Shown here piece after piece: positions 1 through 8,787 of a stretch of 42,548 nucleotides of DNA (its first letter is position 1; each line of letters starts with the position of its first letter). The DNA lies in NCBI GenBank assembly GCA_022566015.1, contig JADFJT010000008.1, positions 1-42,548 on the forward strand, in the 5' to 3' direction. A program made the position numbers and the translations under genes. Under the pieces are notes generated by a model. It was given only the letters and a program-made list of their open reading frames with translations. It did not search any database and had not been told where the DNA came from. The stretch is from Pseudomonadota bacterium. Lineage in GTDB: Bacteria > Pseudomonadota > Gammaproteobacteria > GCA-001735895.

Positions 1-207
1 CGTGGCGATTATGGCACAGCCACGCTTGCGGAGATGAAAGTGCTTGACGACGATGTCGCAGTCGCCACTGGCTTACTCAATACTGACGAGGCCATTCGAT
101 TCGACAACACCGTCATGCAGCAGCAACAAATCGAATCGGAAGAGTCGTCTGGCAGCGGTATATGGAAATGGATTATTGGTATAGCACTACTTGCTGTGGG
201 CCTTTGA
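1..207 (+). CDS. C-terminal end of an unidentified tail-anchored protein (partial)
   Basis: The first reading frame is open from the window edge to a TGA at 205-207, giving 68 residues whose start lies outside the window. The visible part is acidic and polar, with a run of four glutamines, and ends in one hydrophobic segment (from IWKWIIGIALL to the last residue). That looks like a C-terminal membrane anchor with the bulk of the protein in the cytoplasm. I do not recognise the family. The neighbour is a convergent FHA-domain gene, and FHA proteins often sit beside kinases or phosphatases, but nothing in this fragment shows catalytic residues, so no function is assigned. Confidence 0.6.
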   Translation, partial: RGDYGTATLAEMKVLDDDVAVATGLLNTDEAIRFDNTVMQQQQIESEESSGSGIWKWIIGIALLAVGL

Positions 208-220
208 ATTATTTTTAACC

Positions 221-260
221 GAGGGATCTCTGATTCGCCCAGACTATTCAGAGGTTTCCT
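221..260. repeat. Short imperfect palindrome with IS5-like end motif (copy a)
   Basis: A CTCTGA arm near 227-233 faces TCAGAGGTTTCC at 248-259. Read on the minus strand the right arm is GGAAACCTCTGAATAG, and similar motifs occur at 35407-35420 and 42465-42480. The outer sequence resembles terminal inverted repeats of IS5-type elements, as I recall them, and CTAA next to it would fit a YTAR target. The stop codon of the FHA gene lies inside the motif. It may instead be a short bidirectional terminator. Confidence 0.4.
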
Positions 261-561
261 AAGATACAAACGCCCCGGCGATCTCTAGCAATTCGTATAT
301 GGTGTGCTGCCTGTTTCCCATCACTATCGGCTGTCTAAGTTGCACGTATCCTTCCTTAAATGGGACGAGCCTCTTATTTTTAACCAGATAGGTTCCATTT
401 GTGGAATTCAGGTCTCGCAGGTAAATTTCACCGTCTTTGATTTGTATCTCGGCATGTCGTTTGCTGACAGTCGGATCGTTGATAAAAATATGACCTTCCC
501 GACCAACTATGTAAGTTTGATTTTTTATTCGTCCTAATTGTGCGGTATAATTTATTTCCAT
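259..561 (-). CDS. Small FHA-domain protein
   Basis: This is a 100-residue protein that is almost entirely one forkhead-associated domain, a phosphothreonine-peptide binding fold. The sequence shows the FHA signature: GRE in the YIVGREGHI segment, then SKRHAEI, then LRDLNSTNGTYL, with the conserved Arg, Ser, His and Asn residues in order. There is no signal peptide, so it should be cytoplasmic. I chose the ATG at 561; an in-frame TTG at 594, immediately after the folA stop codon, would add eleven residues that do not belong to the domain, and neither start has a clear ribosome binding site. The gene directly follows folA in the same direction. Its partner kinase is not visible; the convergent partial gene at the window edge is a possible functional neighbour only by position. 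Confidence 0.8.
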   Translation of the reverse strand: MEINYTAQLGRIKNQTYIVGREGHIFINDPTVSKRHAEIQIKDGEIYLRDLNSTNGTYLVKNKRLVPFKEGYVQLRQPIVMGNRQHTIYELLEIAGAFVS

Positions 562-596
562 TTGGGCAGTCCATTTTCCGGTTGAGCCCCCCAATA

Positions 597-1124
597 TTAT
601 ACTAAAATTGTTTTGATTTCCCGCGTATATTTAATCAAAGAATAGGAATAAGGGTTATTTGAATCAGCCTGAAAATCTTCCCGCGTCAATTGTTTCCATT
701 GATCCAGTCTAATTTCCGGGAACCAGGTATCCCCGTGAAAGCTGTGATGTATCAGCGTCAGATAAATATGATCGGCTCTGTCGATGCTTTGCTGGTACAG
801 GCTGGCGCCCCCGATTAACATGGCTTCATCACTGTCCTGGACTAAAGCCATTGCCTGATCGATACTGTCGACGGTATCGCATCCGGGGAATTTTAGATTT
901 GAATTTCGAGTGACGATTATATTGGATCGCCCCGGAAGCGGTTTTCCAATGGATTCAAATGTTTTCCTGCCCATTATGACTGGTTTTCCCATCGTAGTTC
1001 GCTTGAAAAAAGCGAGATCGGCAGGTAAATGCCAGGGTAGCGCGTTATTTTTTCCAATCAAACGATTACTATCCATCGCACAAATTAATGAAAGCAGCGG
1101 TCTGTCAGTAGCCGGTTTAGGCAT
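597..1124 (-). CDS. folA: Dihydrofolate reductase
   Basis: The enzyme reduces dihydrofolate to tetrahydrofolate with NADPH and is the trimethoprim target. The 175-residue product starts like a classic DHFR: SLICAMDSNRLIGK, then ALPWHLPADLAFFK with the active-site acid at about Asp36, then VIMGRKTFESIGKPLPGR for NADPH binding, and IGGASLYQ in the second half. The length is slightly above the usual 160-170. Its ATG overlaps the rsmA stop by eight bases, so it is probably translationally coupled and last or next to last in the lptD-surA-pdxA-rsmA-folA transcript. In E. coli apaG and apaH lie between rsmA and folA; here both are absent. Confidence 0.97.
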   Translation of the reverse strand: MPKPATDRPLLSLICAMDSNRLIGKNNALPWHLPADLAFFKRTTMGKPVIMGRKTFESIGKPLPGRSNIIVTRNSNLKFPGCDTVDSIDQAMALVQDSDEAMLIGGASLYQQSIDRADHIYLTLIHHSFHGDTWFPEIRLDQWKQLTREDFQADSNNPYSYSLIKYTREIKTILV

Positions 1125-1905
1125 CGTACCGCCGCTTGTAGATCGTTCTGGACAGACAGGCGAAATCCGACAGCTGTAAATTTTCTGCGCGCAGCCGCCT
1201 GTTTATGTTACACACATCGAATAAGTCGGGACCTACATCCGCTTTCAAAGCGTTTGCTATAGTTTTCCGACGTTGACCGAAGGCAGTTTTAACTATAGAC
1301 GTAAACAGTGCCAAATCACCTATGTCGGCAACAGGTTCTGGATGAGGACTTAACCGAATTATCGCCGAGTCTACTTTGGGTGGTGGTGTAAAACTTCCTG
1401 GCGCAACATCGAAAAGATACTGGCAGCGACAAAAATATTGCATCATTACCGACAGTCGACCGTAATCCCGACTATTTTCTGCAGCAACAATGCGTAAAGC
1501 CACTTCTTTTTGTACCATGAAGTGCATATCCTGGATATTTTCGATTGATTTCATCAGATGAAACATCAATGGGGTGGATATATTGTAGGGCAGATTGCCA
1601 ACAATTCGAATGTGTTTACTCGAAGGCAGGTCGTCCAGACTAAATTTCAGAATATCAGCGTTAATTAATTCCAGGTCACCGTGATCCTGTGCTCCCTGCT
1701 TGAGTAATGTAATTAGATCTCTGTCGAGTTCCACTGCAGTGAGCTGCCCGCATCGGCGAAGTAACGGGTAAGTCAAAGCGCCCTGCCCGGGGCCTATTTC
1801 GAGCAAATTGTCTTCCGCCTGGGGGTCGATAACATCGAGGATCCTGTTGATAATATTTTTATCGTGCAAAAAATGCTGACCGAATCGCTTGCGGGCCTTA
1901 TGCAT
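1117..1905 (-). CDS. rsmA: 16S rRNA (adenine1518/1519-N6)-dimethyltransferase
   Basis: RsmA (KsgA) uses S-adenosylmethionine to dimethylate two adjacent adenines in the 3'-terminal helix 45 loop of 16S rRNA during late 30S assembly. The 262-residue product has the expected length and motifs: the N-terminal KRFGQHFLHD, the SAM-binding LEIGPGQG at residues 35-42, the acidic ELD at 59-61, and the catalytic NLPYNIS at 104-110. A C-terminal region with SFTPPPKVDSA is also typical. It overlaps pdxA upstream and folA downstream by eight bases each, so the three are almost certainly one transcript. Confidence 0.97.
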   Translation of the reverse strand: MHKARKRFGQHFLHDKNIINRILDVIDPQAEDNLLEIGPGQGALTYPLLRRCGQLTAVELDRDLITLLKQGAQDHGDLELINADILKFSLDDLPSSKHIRIVGNLPYNISTPLMFHLMKSIENIQDMHFMVQKEVALRIVAAENSRDYGRLSVMMQYFCRCQYLFDVAPGSFTPPPKVDSAIIRLSPHPEPVADIGDLALFTSIVKTAFGQRRKTIANALKADVGPDLFDVCNINRRLRAENLQLSDFACLSRTIYKRRYDA

Positions 1906-2899
1906 GCTTATAAAAGTATTTTGACTGGTCCAGGGCCGATTCGATTGCTGCGAACAGGCTGTCAGGATTTGCTAGATTGCTGCCCGCCAGGTCTAGCGCG
2001 GTACCGTGATCTACCGAAGTACGGATTATTGGTAGTCCGAGCGTGGTATTGACTGCATGATGGAACCCCGCATGTTTCAAAACGGGTAAGCCCTGATCGT
2101 GGTACATCGCGAGAACTGCATCTGCATCTTCGAGTGCCTGCGGTGTAAATACTGTGTCGGCGGGGTAGGGGCCGCTAATATTCAGGCCTTTCTGTTTAAG
2201 GACGTCAATGGCGGGTTTTATGATGTCAATTTCCTCGCGGCCCAGGTAGCCACCTTCACCCGCGTGAGGATTGAGACCGCAGACTTTAATATGAGGCTTG
2301 TCGATATTGAATCGCTGGCGTAAATCATGGTCAAGAATCTGGACTATGCGAATAATCAGCTCCGAATCGATCGCATCGGGTACCTGGCGTAAAGATAAGT
2401 GGGTGGTTGCCAGTGCAACTCTTAAACTACCACTAGTCAGTAACATAACGGGATTTTTTACTCCACAGATTTTAGCCAGGAACTCGGTGTGACCGGTAAA
2501 TGGAATACCAGCCCGGTTGATAATCTCCTTTTGCACCGGCGTAGTTACCATCGCATCAAATTTCCGGTTCTGGCAGCCGTCGCAGGCAAGCCTTAGAATT
2601 TCGAGCACGTAGTTCGCATTATCGCTGCACAACACCCCGGGGGTGCAGACGCTGGTCAGCGGAATGTGTAGAATTTCAATCGAATTATGCTGTTGTGGAG
2701 TTCGATCGGGCTGGTAGGAATGGAAATTAATCTTACTATCCTGCAACCTGGCCCGGCTTTCGATTAATTCATGATCACCGATTACTACCAGTCTTGCAGC
2801 AAAATTACTGGTGTCGATTTGGGCAATAATATCGGGCCCGATGCCCGCTGGCTCACCGGAGGTGATAGCTATGATAGGCGTGTTTGGTGCATCAGGCAT
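1898..2899 (-). CDS. pdxA: 4-hydroxythreonine-4-phosphate dehydrogenase
   Basis: PdxA oxidises 4-phospho-hydroxy-L-threonine with NAD+ in the DXP-dependent route to pyridoxal phosphate. The 333-residue product matches the family length. Visible motifs are ITSGEPAGIGPD at the N-terminus, TGHTEFLAK in the middle, a CGLNPHAGEGG segment, and YHDQGLPVLKHAGFHHAVN near residue 265, which carries conserved metal and substrate ligands. It sits between surA and rsmA with eight-base overlaps on both sides, the usual gammaproteobacterial order. It is a soluble cytoplasmic enzyme. Confidence 0.97.
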   Translation of the reverse strand: MPDAPNTPIIAITSGEPAGIGPDIIAQIDTSNFAARLVVIGDHELIESRARLQDSKINFHSYQPDRTPQQHNSIEILHIPLTSVCTPGVLCSDNANYVLEILRLACDGCQNRKFDAMVTTPVQKEIINRAGIPFTGHTEFLAKICGVKNPVMLLTSGSLRVALATTHLSLRQVPDAIDSELIIRIVQILDHDLRQRFNIDKPHIKVCGLNPHAGEGGYLGREEIDIIKPAIDVLKQKGLNISGPYPADTVFTPQALEDADAVLAMYHDQGLPVLKHAGFHHAVNTTLGLPIIRTSVDHGTALDLAGSNLANPDSLFAAIESALDQSKYFYKHA

Positions 2900-4175
2900 T
2901 TGGGCTTGGAAATATTACGTAGGCCTCGTCTCTGAGGCGACGTTTCCAGATATTAAAGGCTTCGATGCGTTTTTGTTGCAATAACTGAGAGTGGATTTTG
3001 TTAAATTTGCTCTCTTCAGTTTCATCGATTGTTCGGCGTCCGGTCACTTCTAGCAAGTGCCAGCCGAAGCGCGATCGAAATGGTTCGCTTAATTGGCCCG
3101 GCTCCAGCAAACGGGCGACTGATTCATATTCTGGTGCAGTAGTGCCTGCTTCCGTCCATCCTATATCGCCACCCTGAGAACCCGAATTATAATCGACTGA
3201 AAATAATCGAGCGAGCTGAGCAAAATCCTCGCCTGCCAGTATCCGTTCGCGTAATGTCTCCAGGCGATTTTTGGCTTCGTCATCAGAAATCAGTTCGTTT
3301 GAACGAATCAGAATATGCCGGCTACGGGTTTGTTGCGTAAGCACCTGTTCCAGGCTGCGGCGCTCTACCAGCGAAACGATGTGAAAACCACTGGCACTAC
3401 GTAAGGGACCTGCATACTCGCCAGGATCCATTTTAAAAACTGCACTGGAAAACAGGCTCGGAATTTCAGCCTTTTTGCGCCAACCCAGATCTCCTCCCTG
3501 TAATGCATTTGACCCGGCCGAATATTCATTCGCTAATTGTCCAAATTGAGCACCCTGATCGAGCTGCTCCAGTAATTGTTTTGTCGTTTCTATCGCACCG
3601 TTCACCTGCTCGCTGGATGCGGCGTCCGGCAGCGCTATGAGGATATGCGCGAGGCGATATTCGTAATCGCCTGCTTCGGCGTCAGTGCGATTAATGAAAT
3701 CCCTGACCTCTGCATCGGTGATTTCTACGCTTCGGGCGGTATATTGTCGCCGTAAATTGCCTATTGCCATATCTTTGCGAATTGCTTCGCGATAGCGGGG
3801 ATAATCTATACCCCGTTGGATCAAATTTTGACGAAACTCTGACAAATTCATGCTGTTTTCGCGAGCTAATTTCTGCATGGTTTGATTGAGCTGCCCGTCG
3901 GTAATTCGTAGACCCCTGTATTTCGCCTGCTGGAGTAATATCGAATCGTTAATCATGACCTCAAGAACCTGGCGACTCAAGGTTTTAGGCTCCGGTAAAG
4001 CCTGCCCAGATTGTGCGAAATTGATACGAAATAATTCTGTCCGGGCATTTAGTTCCACTTGAGTTATCACGTCTTCATCGACAATCGCTACTATCGAATC
4101 GATAGTTTGCTGCGCGGCTCTCGCATTCGATATAACAAAAATTAGAGCCAGTAAAATAAGTGCGAATCGGGTCAT
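2892..4175 (-). CDS. surA: Periplasmic chaperone and peptidyl-prolyl isomerase SurA
   Basis: SurA escorts unfolded outer-membrane proteins through the periplasm to the BAM complex; LptD is a well-known client, and the lptD gene is directly upstream. The 427-residue product has a signal peptide (hydrophobic to residue 18, probable cleavage at NARA), an N-terminal chaperone domain that begins with TIDSIVAIVDEDVIT, and two parvulin domains: one around residues 170-275 containing ALQGGDLGWR and one around 285-380 containing GSQGGDIGW. A short C-terminal helix closes the chaperone module. The spacing to lptD is 24 bases. Confidence 0.97.
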   Translation of the reverse strand: MTRFALILLALIFVISNARAAQQTIDSIVAIVDEDVITQVELNARTELFRINFAQSGQALPEPKTLSRQVLEVMINDSILLQQAKYRGLRITDGQLNQTMQKLARENSMNLSEFRQNLIQRGIDYPRYREAIRKDMAIGNLRRQYTARSVEITDAEVRDFINRTDAEAGDYEYRLAHILIALPDAASSEQVNGAIETTKQLLEQLDQGAQFGQLANEYSAGSNALQGGDLGWRKKAEIPSLFSSAVFKMDPGEYAGPLRSASGFHIVSLVERRSLEQVLTQQTRSRHILIRSNELISDDEAKNRLETLRERILAGEDFAQLARLFSVDYNSGSQGGDIGWTEAGTTAPEYESVARLLEPGQLSEPFRSRFGWHLLEVTGRRTIDETEESKFNKIHSQLLQQKRIEAFNIWKRRLRDEAYVIFPSPNA

Positions 4176-4199
4176 ATTATTCGTGCTTTTGTGGTGAAA

Positions 4200-6377
4200 T
4201 TAAAATTGTGGCCGATACCCGGAAATGGCTTTAGCCAACCGTGCGTCTATATCCTGACCAGCCTGGCTCAGGCCTTTGAATGTTAGTTCGATAAACAAGG
4301 CACGATCGGTCACCAGAAAGTCATCGTCACTGGTTTGGCTGGCGAGTATTTTAAGGCCCCAGCAACAGGATTCATAGTTTACGCCGAATAAATTTTCGAC
4401 TGGCTTGTCGAATAGCAACGATTGATGATACTTGGCGACAATAGTCCATCGATCATTTATTGGGTAGACCAGTGACAGGGCAGCTTGTTCCAGATCCTGG
4501 TCTGTAAAATAATACTCGGCATTAGCCGAATAACCGTCACGGGTGTAATTAATCGACAGGTTTTTTTCGACCAAAATTTTATCCTGTTCGTCGTAAACTA
4601 GTTTGCTGCCAATTTTTAGTCCAGGAACAGGACTCAGGTTCAGCTCGGCGATTAAATTCGACTTCGGCCGGGTTTCTGGAAGGCCGTCGAGGCTGACCAG
4701 GCGGTCTTCAAAATAGTGAATTTGCGCCACCCTGGCGCTCATGATTTCGCGCCCGGTATCACGGGCAAGGATGCGCGATCTAACACCAATCGCCACCTGT
4801 TTAGTATCGCCAATTCGATCTGCACCGCTAAACCGATTAGTTCTGAAAAAATTATTATATGAGTCTGACAATCTTGCTGTATCAAAATCGGGAATACCGG
4901 CCTGATCCTGGAAGGGAATATGAACAAAAAACAACCGCGGTTCCAGCGTCTGTACCCATTCGTTGTTGTTTATACTACGCTCAAAAATTAACCCGTTGTC
5001 GAGACTCAAAATCGGTAGCGATCGACTTATGGCATTGTCGAAAGAATTGTTATCCTCTAGTTGGTATTTGGTTAAGGCTAATTCTAATTTAGGCTTGAAA
5101 AAATACCAGTCGCCAGTTTTTGACCAGGCCAAAGAAGGGGTTAAATGCAAACGCGAGCCAGTAACGAGGCTATCGTGATCGAATTTAACCCATTCGTTCT
5201 TCGTTTCGAACGTCAGGTCGTTTTCAAACGGATCGAAAAGACTATTCAAGGTAATCTGTGGAAGTCGTCGATAAGGTCGATCGTCGGTAGCGATGGTAAG
5301 ATCCAGTGTCTGGTAATCCTGCCAAAGAATCCCGGTTTGCCATGACGCCGTGGTTTGACTAAATTTGATATGTCTTTCCAGGTGGCTGATATATTTATTA
5401 TCTGAACCTGGGAAGTCAAAATCGTTGAAAAATAAATCATCGGATACTTCCTGTAGCAGTAAATCAGCCTTGATATTAAATCCCAGGGTTGCTCGATGTT
5501 GCCATTTTTTCTGCCAACGCCGGGCGTCTAACAGGTCATCATCCAGGTAAGACAGGTCGATCTGACCTTCATGGTCGGCGAACAGGTAGCGATTTTCGGT
5601 ATTGAGCTGTAAACCGCGTTCACTAATCCACGCCGGGGTGATGGTAGCGTCTGTATTGGGCGCTATATTCCAGTAGAATGGAACTGCAATGCTAGCGCCG
5701 TTTTCCTCCGAATAGCCAAGCAAAGGGGCCAGAATTCCCGACATCCTGCGATCATCGATAGGAAACATGATATACGGCAGGTAGAAAATCGGTATGCCCT
5801 TAAAATAAAGTGTCGCGTGTTTTGCTGTACCTCGACCACTTTCCTGGTTGAGATCGAGTTGGGTGCCGGTTAAGTACCAGTCGCTGCTTCCAGGGTCGCA
5901 TGAAGTGTAGAGGAAATCCTTGAAACGGCTTCTCGATTGGTCAATTTTTTGGATGCTGCTGGCCGACCCGCGCGCGTGCTTGCCGGGTAACTGAAACTCA
6001 GAAACACCAAATATAGCCGTATCTGATTTTTGGTCGATAGAAAGGCTATCCGTTTGTAGGCGATATTCGGCGCTCTCGAAACTTACCTGGCCATTTGCCT
6101 GTAATCGTTCGGTCAGTTTGTCGATGCTTAGCTCGTCGGCCCTGATTATTTCACTGCCTCGGGTTAGCTGAACCTGGCCGCTGAAATGCAGTAAATCGTT
6201 TTCGCTGCGAGTCACACGTTCAGCTTCAATTTTACTGGGTAAGCGATCGCTATCTAGCGATGGGATGGGCACATAGGCCGGAGTCTGGCATAAACCCCAG
6301 TTTTCGTCGGCTTCAAGGCGTGAATATAAAGCGCACAGGATTAATCCGGAAACCAGTAAAGATCGTTTCAAATGCAA
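4200..6377 (-). CDS. lptD: LPS-assembly protein LptD
   Basis: LptD is the outer-membrane barrel that, with the lipoprotein LptE, inserts lipopolysaccharide into the outer leaflet. The 725-residue product carries a signal peptide, an N-terminal jellyroll domain (segments such as LHFSGQVQLTRG and LTERLQANGQVSFE), and a long beta-barrel region. The disulfide cysteines of the family are visible: one just after the signal peptide (CQTP), one in the YTSCDPGSSDWYLTG segment and the adjacent pair in YESCCWGL. The start appears to be TTG; no in-frame ATG exists between it and the next upstream stop codon. It leads the lptD-surA-pdxA-rsmA-folA block. Confidence 0.97.
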   Translation of the reverse strand: MHLKRSLLVSGLILCALYSRLEADENWGLCQTPAYVPIPSLDSDRLPSKIEAERVTRSENDLLHFSGQVQLTRGSEIIRADELSIDKLTERLQANGQVSFESAEYRLQTDSLSIDQKSDTAIFGVSEFQLPGKHARGSASSIQKIDQSRSRFKDFLYTSCDPGSSDWYLTGTQLDLNQESGRGTAKHATLYFKGIPIFYLPYIMFPIDDRRMSGILAPLLGYSEENGASIAVPFYWNIAPNTDATITPAWISERGLQLNTENRYLFADHEGQIDLSYLDDDLLDARRWQKKWQHRATLGFNIKADLLLQEVSDDLFFNDFDFPGSDNKYISHLERHIKFSQTTASWQTGILWQDYQTLDLTIATDDRPYRRLPQITLNSLFDPFENDLTFETKNEWVKFDHDSLVTGSRLHLTPSLAWSKTGDWYFFKPKLELALTKYQLEDNNSFDNAISRSLPILSLDNGLIFERSINNNEWVQTLEPRLFFVHIPFQDQAGIPDFDTARLSDSYNNFFRTNRFSGADRIGDTKQVAIGVRSRILARDTGREIMSARVAQIHYFEDRLVSLDGLPETRPKSNLIAELNLSPVPGLKIGSKLVYDEQDKILVEKNLSINYTRDGYSANAEYYFTDQDLEQAALSLVYPINDRWTIVAKYHQSLLFDKPVENLFGVNYESCCWGLKILASQTSDDDFLVTDRALFIELTFKGLSQAGQDIDARLAKAISGYRPQF

Positions 6378-6421
6378 TATTATTTTAAAACTGGAAATGA
6401 AATTATTTTGTCACATTAAAC

Positions 6422-6436
6422 CGCTCGCTGCGAGCG
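6422..6436. other. Short perfect hairpin upstream of lptD
   Basis: CGCTCG at 6422-6427 and CGAGCG at 6431-6436 flank a three-base loop. It lies 45 bases before the lptD start in the leader region. No convincing T-run follows on either strand, so a terminator role is doubtful; it could be part of the lptD 5' leader structure. Confidence 0.3.
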
Positions 6437-6468
6437 ACTAAATTGATATTTTATCGTGTAGCCAATTA

Positions 6469-6489
6469 ATCCAGACTGAATGTCTGGAT
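6469..6489 (-). terminator. Candidate terminator downstream of the DUF3179 gene
   Basis: ATCCAGAC at 6469-6476 pairs perfectly with GTCTGGAT at 6482-6489 around a five-base loop. On the minus strand it lies about 60 bases after the DUF3179 stop and is followed by TAATT, a weak T-run. It may partly insulate lptD from upstream transcription. Confidence 0.4.
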
Positions 6490-6549
6490 CGAGTGATCGA
6501 CCTGAAATAAGTTTTCTTCCCGATACAAGTAGAGATGGTGCCGCGATTC

Positions 6550-7512
6550 TCAGCCCCCGGTAAACACCTCTGTATCGGGATGAAATGCAAACCAGGCGAA
6601 CCAGAAACCCTCGATGCTGGGTATTGCGTCGCCTGCATCATTGGTTATCGAAACCGAACGGTTAATACTGTCCCACAAAATGGTAACCGTCTCGCCATCG
6701 ATGGTATCGGTAAATTGCGATTGACCGTTTTTGTCTAGCTCGACGAGTGGATAGGCCTTATAAACACCATTAATGTCGAGTCCGACGACTCGCTCTTTGG
6801 GATGATAAGTATCGGGTGCTTCATTATTAACCTGGAAAAAAAGCTGTCTGGATTGCTCATAACCAGCGTAAGGGTTTCGGCCATAGTCGCGCGAATATCC
6901 GGTGTAATTTGATAAAACCTTCGTATCGGGATGCCTTTGTAGCCAGTCTCGCCAGGTGGTATGGCTGATCGGGATTGGGCTTAGTTTTTCGCCGACCAGT
7001 TTGCCGGAAATCGCTTGCCCCATAATTTGAGACCACAATGAATGGGTATTCCTGTCGTATAAAAGCACATCGCTGTTATACAGTAAGCCCGAGACACCGA
7101 ATTCCGTTTGCTGCCCAGCCACAGTTGCCGAAAATGCGATGCCAGTACCGCATAAGGGGCAATAGGTGATGGCATATTTTTGATTTTTAATCTGGTCGTT
7201 CACTATTTCGTGCCAATTCAAAATAGAAATTGGATAGGCGCGGGATTCCCCACTCAGGGTGATGCCAATGACGCGATCCTCTGGGGACAGGTAGCTGGCT
7301 TCACTCGCGGTCATTAGTTCTGGATTGGTCAGGGCAGGGATACCGTCTCTAGGCGGGCCTCCCGCCAGTATTTCATCGACCGGAATAATCGCGTTCGAGA
7401 CATCGAAGCCATTTTTGGAGCCGGCCATCACATTGTAAAATGCTACTAGTACCCCTAAAGACAATATCAGCACTACCGGGGTTCGATTCTGTTTAAGCCA
7501 GTTGTATCGCAT
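6550..7512 (-). CDS. DUF3179 domain-containing protein
   Basis: The 320-residue product has one N-terminal hydrophobic segment (residues 12-30), then a secreted or periplasmic domain of the DUF3179 family, whose biochemical role is unknown. The diagnostic block is visible: SRAYPISILNWHEIVND followed by ITYCPLCGTGIAF, with the two cysteines at 118 and 121, and later a LWSQIMGQAISG segment and FQVNNEAPDTYHPKERVVGL. The CPLC pair in an exported domain suggests metal or haem binding or a redox role, but that is inference. It stands alone, divergent from the formaldehyde-detoxification genes and upstream of lptD. I see no sign of damage. Confidence 0.88.
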   Translation of the reverse strand: MRYNWLKQNRTPVVLILSLGVLVAFYNVMAGSKNGFDVSNAIIPVDEILAGGPPRDGIPALTNPELMTASEASYLSPEDRVIGITLSGESRAYPISILNWHEIVNDQIKNQKYAITYCPLCGTGIAFSATVAGQQTEFGVSGLLYNSDVLLYDRNTHSLWSQIMGQAISGKLVGEKLSPIPISHTTWRDWLQRHPDTKVLSNYTGYSRDYGRNPYAGYEQSRQLFFQVNNEAPDTYHPKERVVGLDINGVYKAYPLVELDKNGQSQFTDTIDGETVTILWDSINRSVSITNDAGDAIPSIEGFWFAWFAFHPDTEVFTGG

Positions 7513-7593
7513 GAGAATTCCTCAGAGATGACCTATAAATATTTGAGCGACATTATCGCGATTAATTCAATTATTTCGAACACCAGTAGCGTA

Positions 7594-7622
7594 TTGACTG
7601 TTAAAGCTATTCAAATTAGTCT
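7594..7622 (+). promoter_or_regulatory. Candidate sigma-70 promoter of the formaldehyde-detoxification genes
   Basis: TTGACT at 7594-7599 is followed after 17 bases by TAGTCT at 7617-7622, a weak -10. It lies about 40 bases before the dehydrogenase ATG in the 151-base divergent gap. No operator for an FrmR-type repressor could be recognised, and no frmR gene is adjacent. Confidence 0.4.
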
Positions 7623-7663
7623 GCGGGGAAACCAATCTAATGCTGGACTAACGAGGTTAACCA

Positions 7664-8773
7664 ATGAAATGCAAGGCAGCTGTCGCGTGGGAGCCAAAAA
7701 AACCCCTGCAAATAGAGGAAGTCGAAGTCGAAGGACCACGCGAAGGCGAAGTCTTGCTCAAGGTCGTGGCTTCCGGCGTTTGTCATACCGATGCTTTTAC
7801 GTTGTCGGGGAATGATCCTGAAGGCGCTTTTCCAGCCATTCTTGGCCACGAGGGGGGTTGCATAGTGGTCGAATGTGGTTCCGGCGTCAAGGATTTAAAA
7901 CCCGATGACCATGTAATACCCCTGTACATTCCCGAATGTGGCGAGTGTGACTTTTGCACCTCGGGTAAGTCCAATCTATGCCAATCAATCGCGGCTACCC
8001 TGTGGACCGGTTACATGCCCGATGGTACGCGCCGCTTTTCCCAAAATGGCAAGGATATCTACCACTATATGGGTTGTTCCACTTTTTCCGAATACACGGT
8101 AGTGCCCGAAATCGCATTGGCAAAAATCAATTCGGCGGCGCCACTGGATAAGATTTGTCTGCTTGGATGTGGCGTTACCACAGGTATAGGCGCGGTAATC
8201 AATACAGCTAAGGTGGAGGCAGGCGCCTCGGTAGCGGTATTCGGTCTCGGGGGCATCGGATTATCGGTCATCCAGGGCGCGGTAATGGCAAAAGCGGGAA
8301 GAATCCTGGCGGTGGATATCAATCCAGCCAAATGGAAGATAGCCAAAACGCTCGGTGCGACTGACTTTATCAATCCGAATGAAGTGGACGGTTCGCTGAG
8401 TGAATATATACAGGAAATGACCAGTGGTGGTGTCGACTACTCGTTTGAATGTATCGGCAATGTACAGGTCATGCGTGATGCGCTCGAATGCACGCACATG
8501 GGCTGGGGTGTATCCACTGTTATCGGTGTCGCGGGCGCCGGTGAGGAGATCAGGACTCGACCCTTTAATCTGGTGGTCGGGCGAAAGTGGCAGGGCACAG
8601 CGTTTGGCGGTGTCAAAGGACGGACGGAGTTGCCGGGATACGTCGATCGCTATATGTCAGGCGAAATCGAACTCGATAAGATGGTCACCCATACCATGCC
8701 GCTGGAGGATATCAATCGAGCGTTCGATTTGATGCACAGTGGTGAAAGTATTCGATCGGTGATCATTCATTAA
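7664..8773 (+). CDS. frmA: S-(hydroxymethyl)glutathione dehydrogenase (class III alcohol dehydrogenase)
   Basis: This zinc enzyme oxidises S-hydroxymethylglutathione, the spontaneous adduct of formaldehyde and glutathione, to S-formylglutathione with NAD+. It can also reduce S-nitrosoglutathione. The 369-residue product shows the catalytic zinc ligands Cys40 in GVCHTD and His62 in LGHEGG, the structural zinc cysteines at 92, 95, 98 and 106 in [16 protein letters not shown], and the GLGGIGLSV nucleotide-binding loop. A GAGG-type ribosome binding site precedes the ATG. It is followed after 14 bases by the hydrolase that finishes the pathway, so the two form an operon. The gene is also called adhC or adhI. 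Confidence 0.97.
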   Translation: MKCKAAVAWEPKKPLQIEEVEVEGPREGEVLLKVVASGVCHTDAFTLSGNDPEGAFPAILGHEGGCIVVECGSGVKDLKPDDHVIPLYIPECGECDFCTSGKSNLCQSIAATLWTGYMPDGTRRFSQNGKDIYHYMGCSTFSEYTVVPEIALAKINSAAPLDKICLLGCGVTTGIGAVINTAKVEAGASVAVFGLGGIGLSVIQGAVMAKAGRILAVDINPAKWKIAKTLGATDFINPNEVDGSLSEYIQEMTSGGVDYSFECIGNVQVMRDALECTHMGWGVSTVIGVAGAGEEIRTRPFNLVVGRKWQGTAFGGVKGRTELPGYVDRYMSGEIELDKMVTHTMPLEDINRAFDLMHSGESIRSVIIH

Positions 8774-8787
8774 GGAATCGCTAAAAA

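Noticed and set aside
6422-6436. CGCTCG/CGAGCG hairpin as a strong terminator before lptD
   Set aside because: No T-run follows on either strand.
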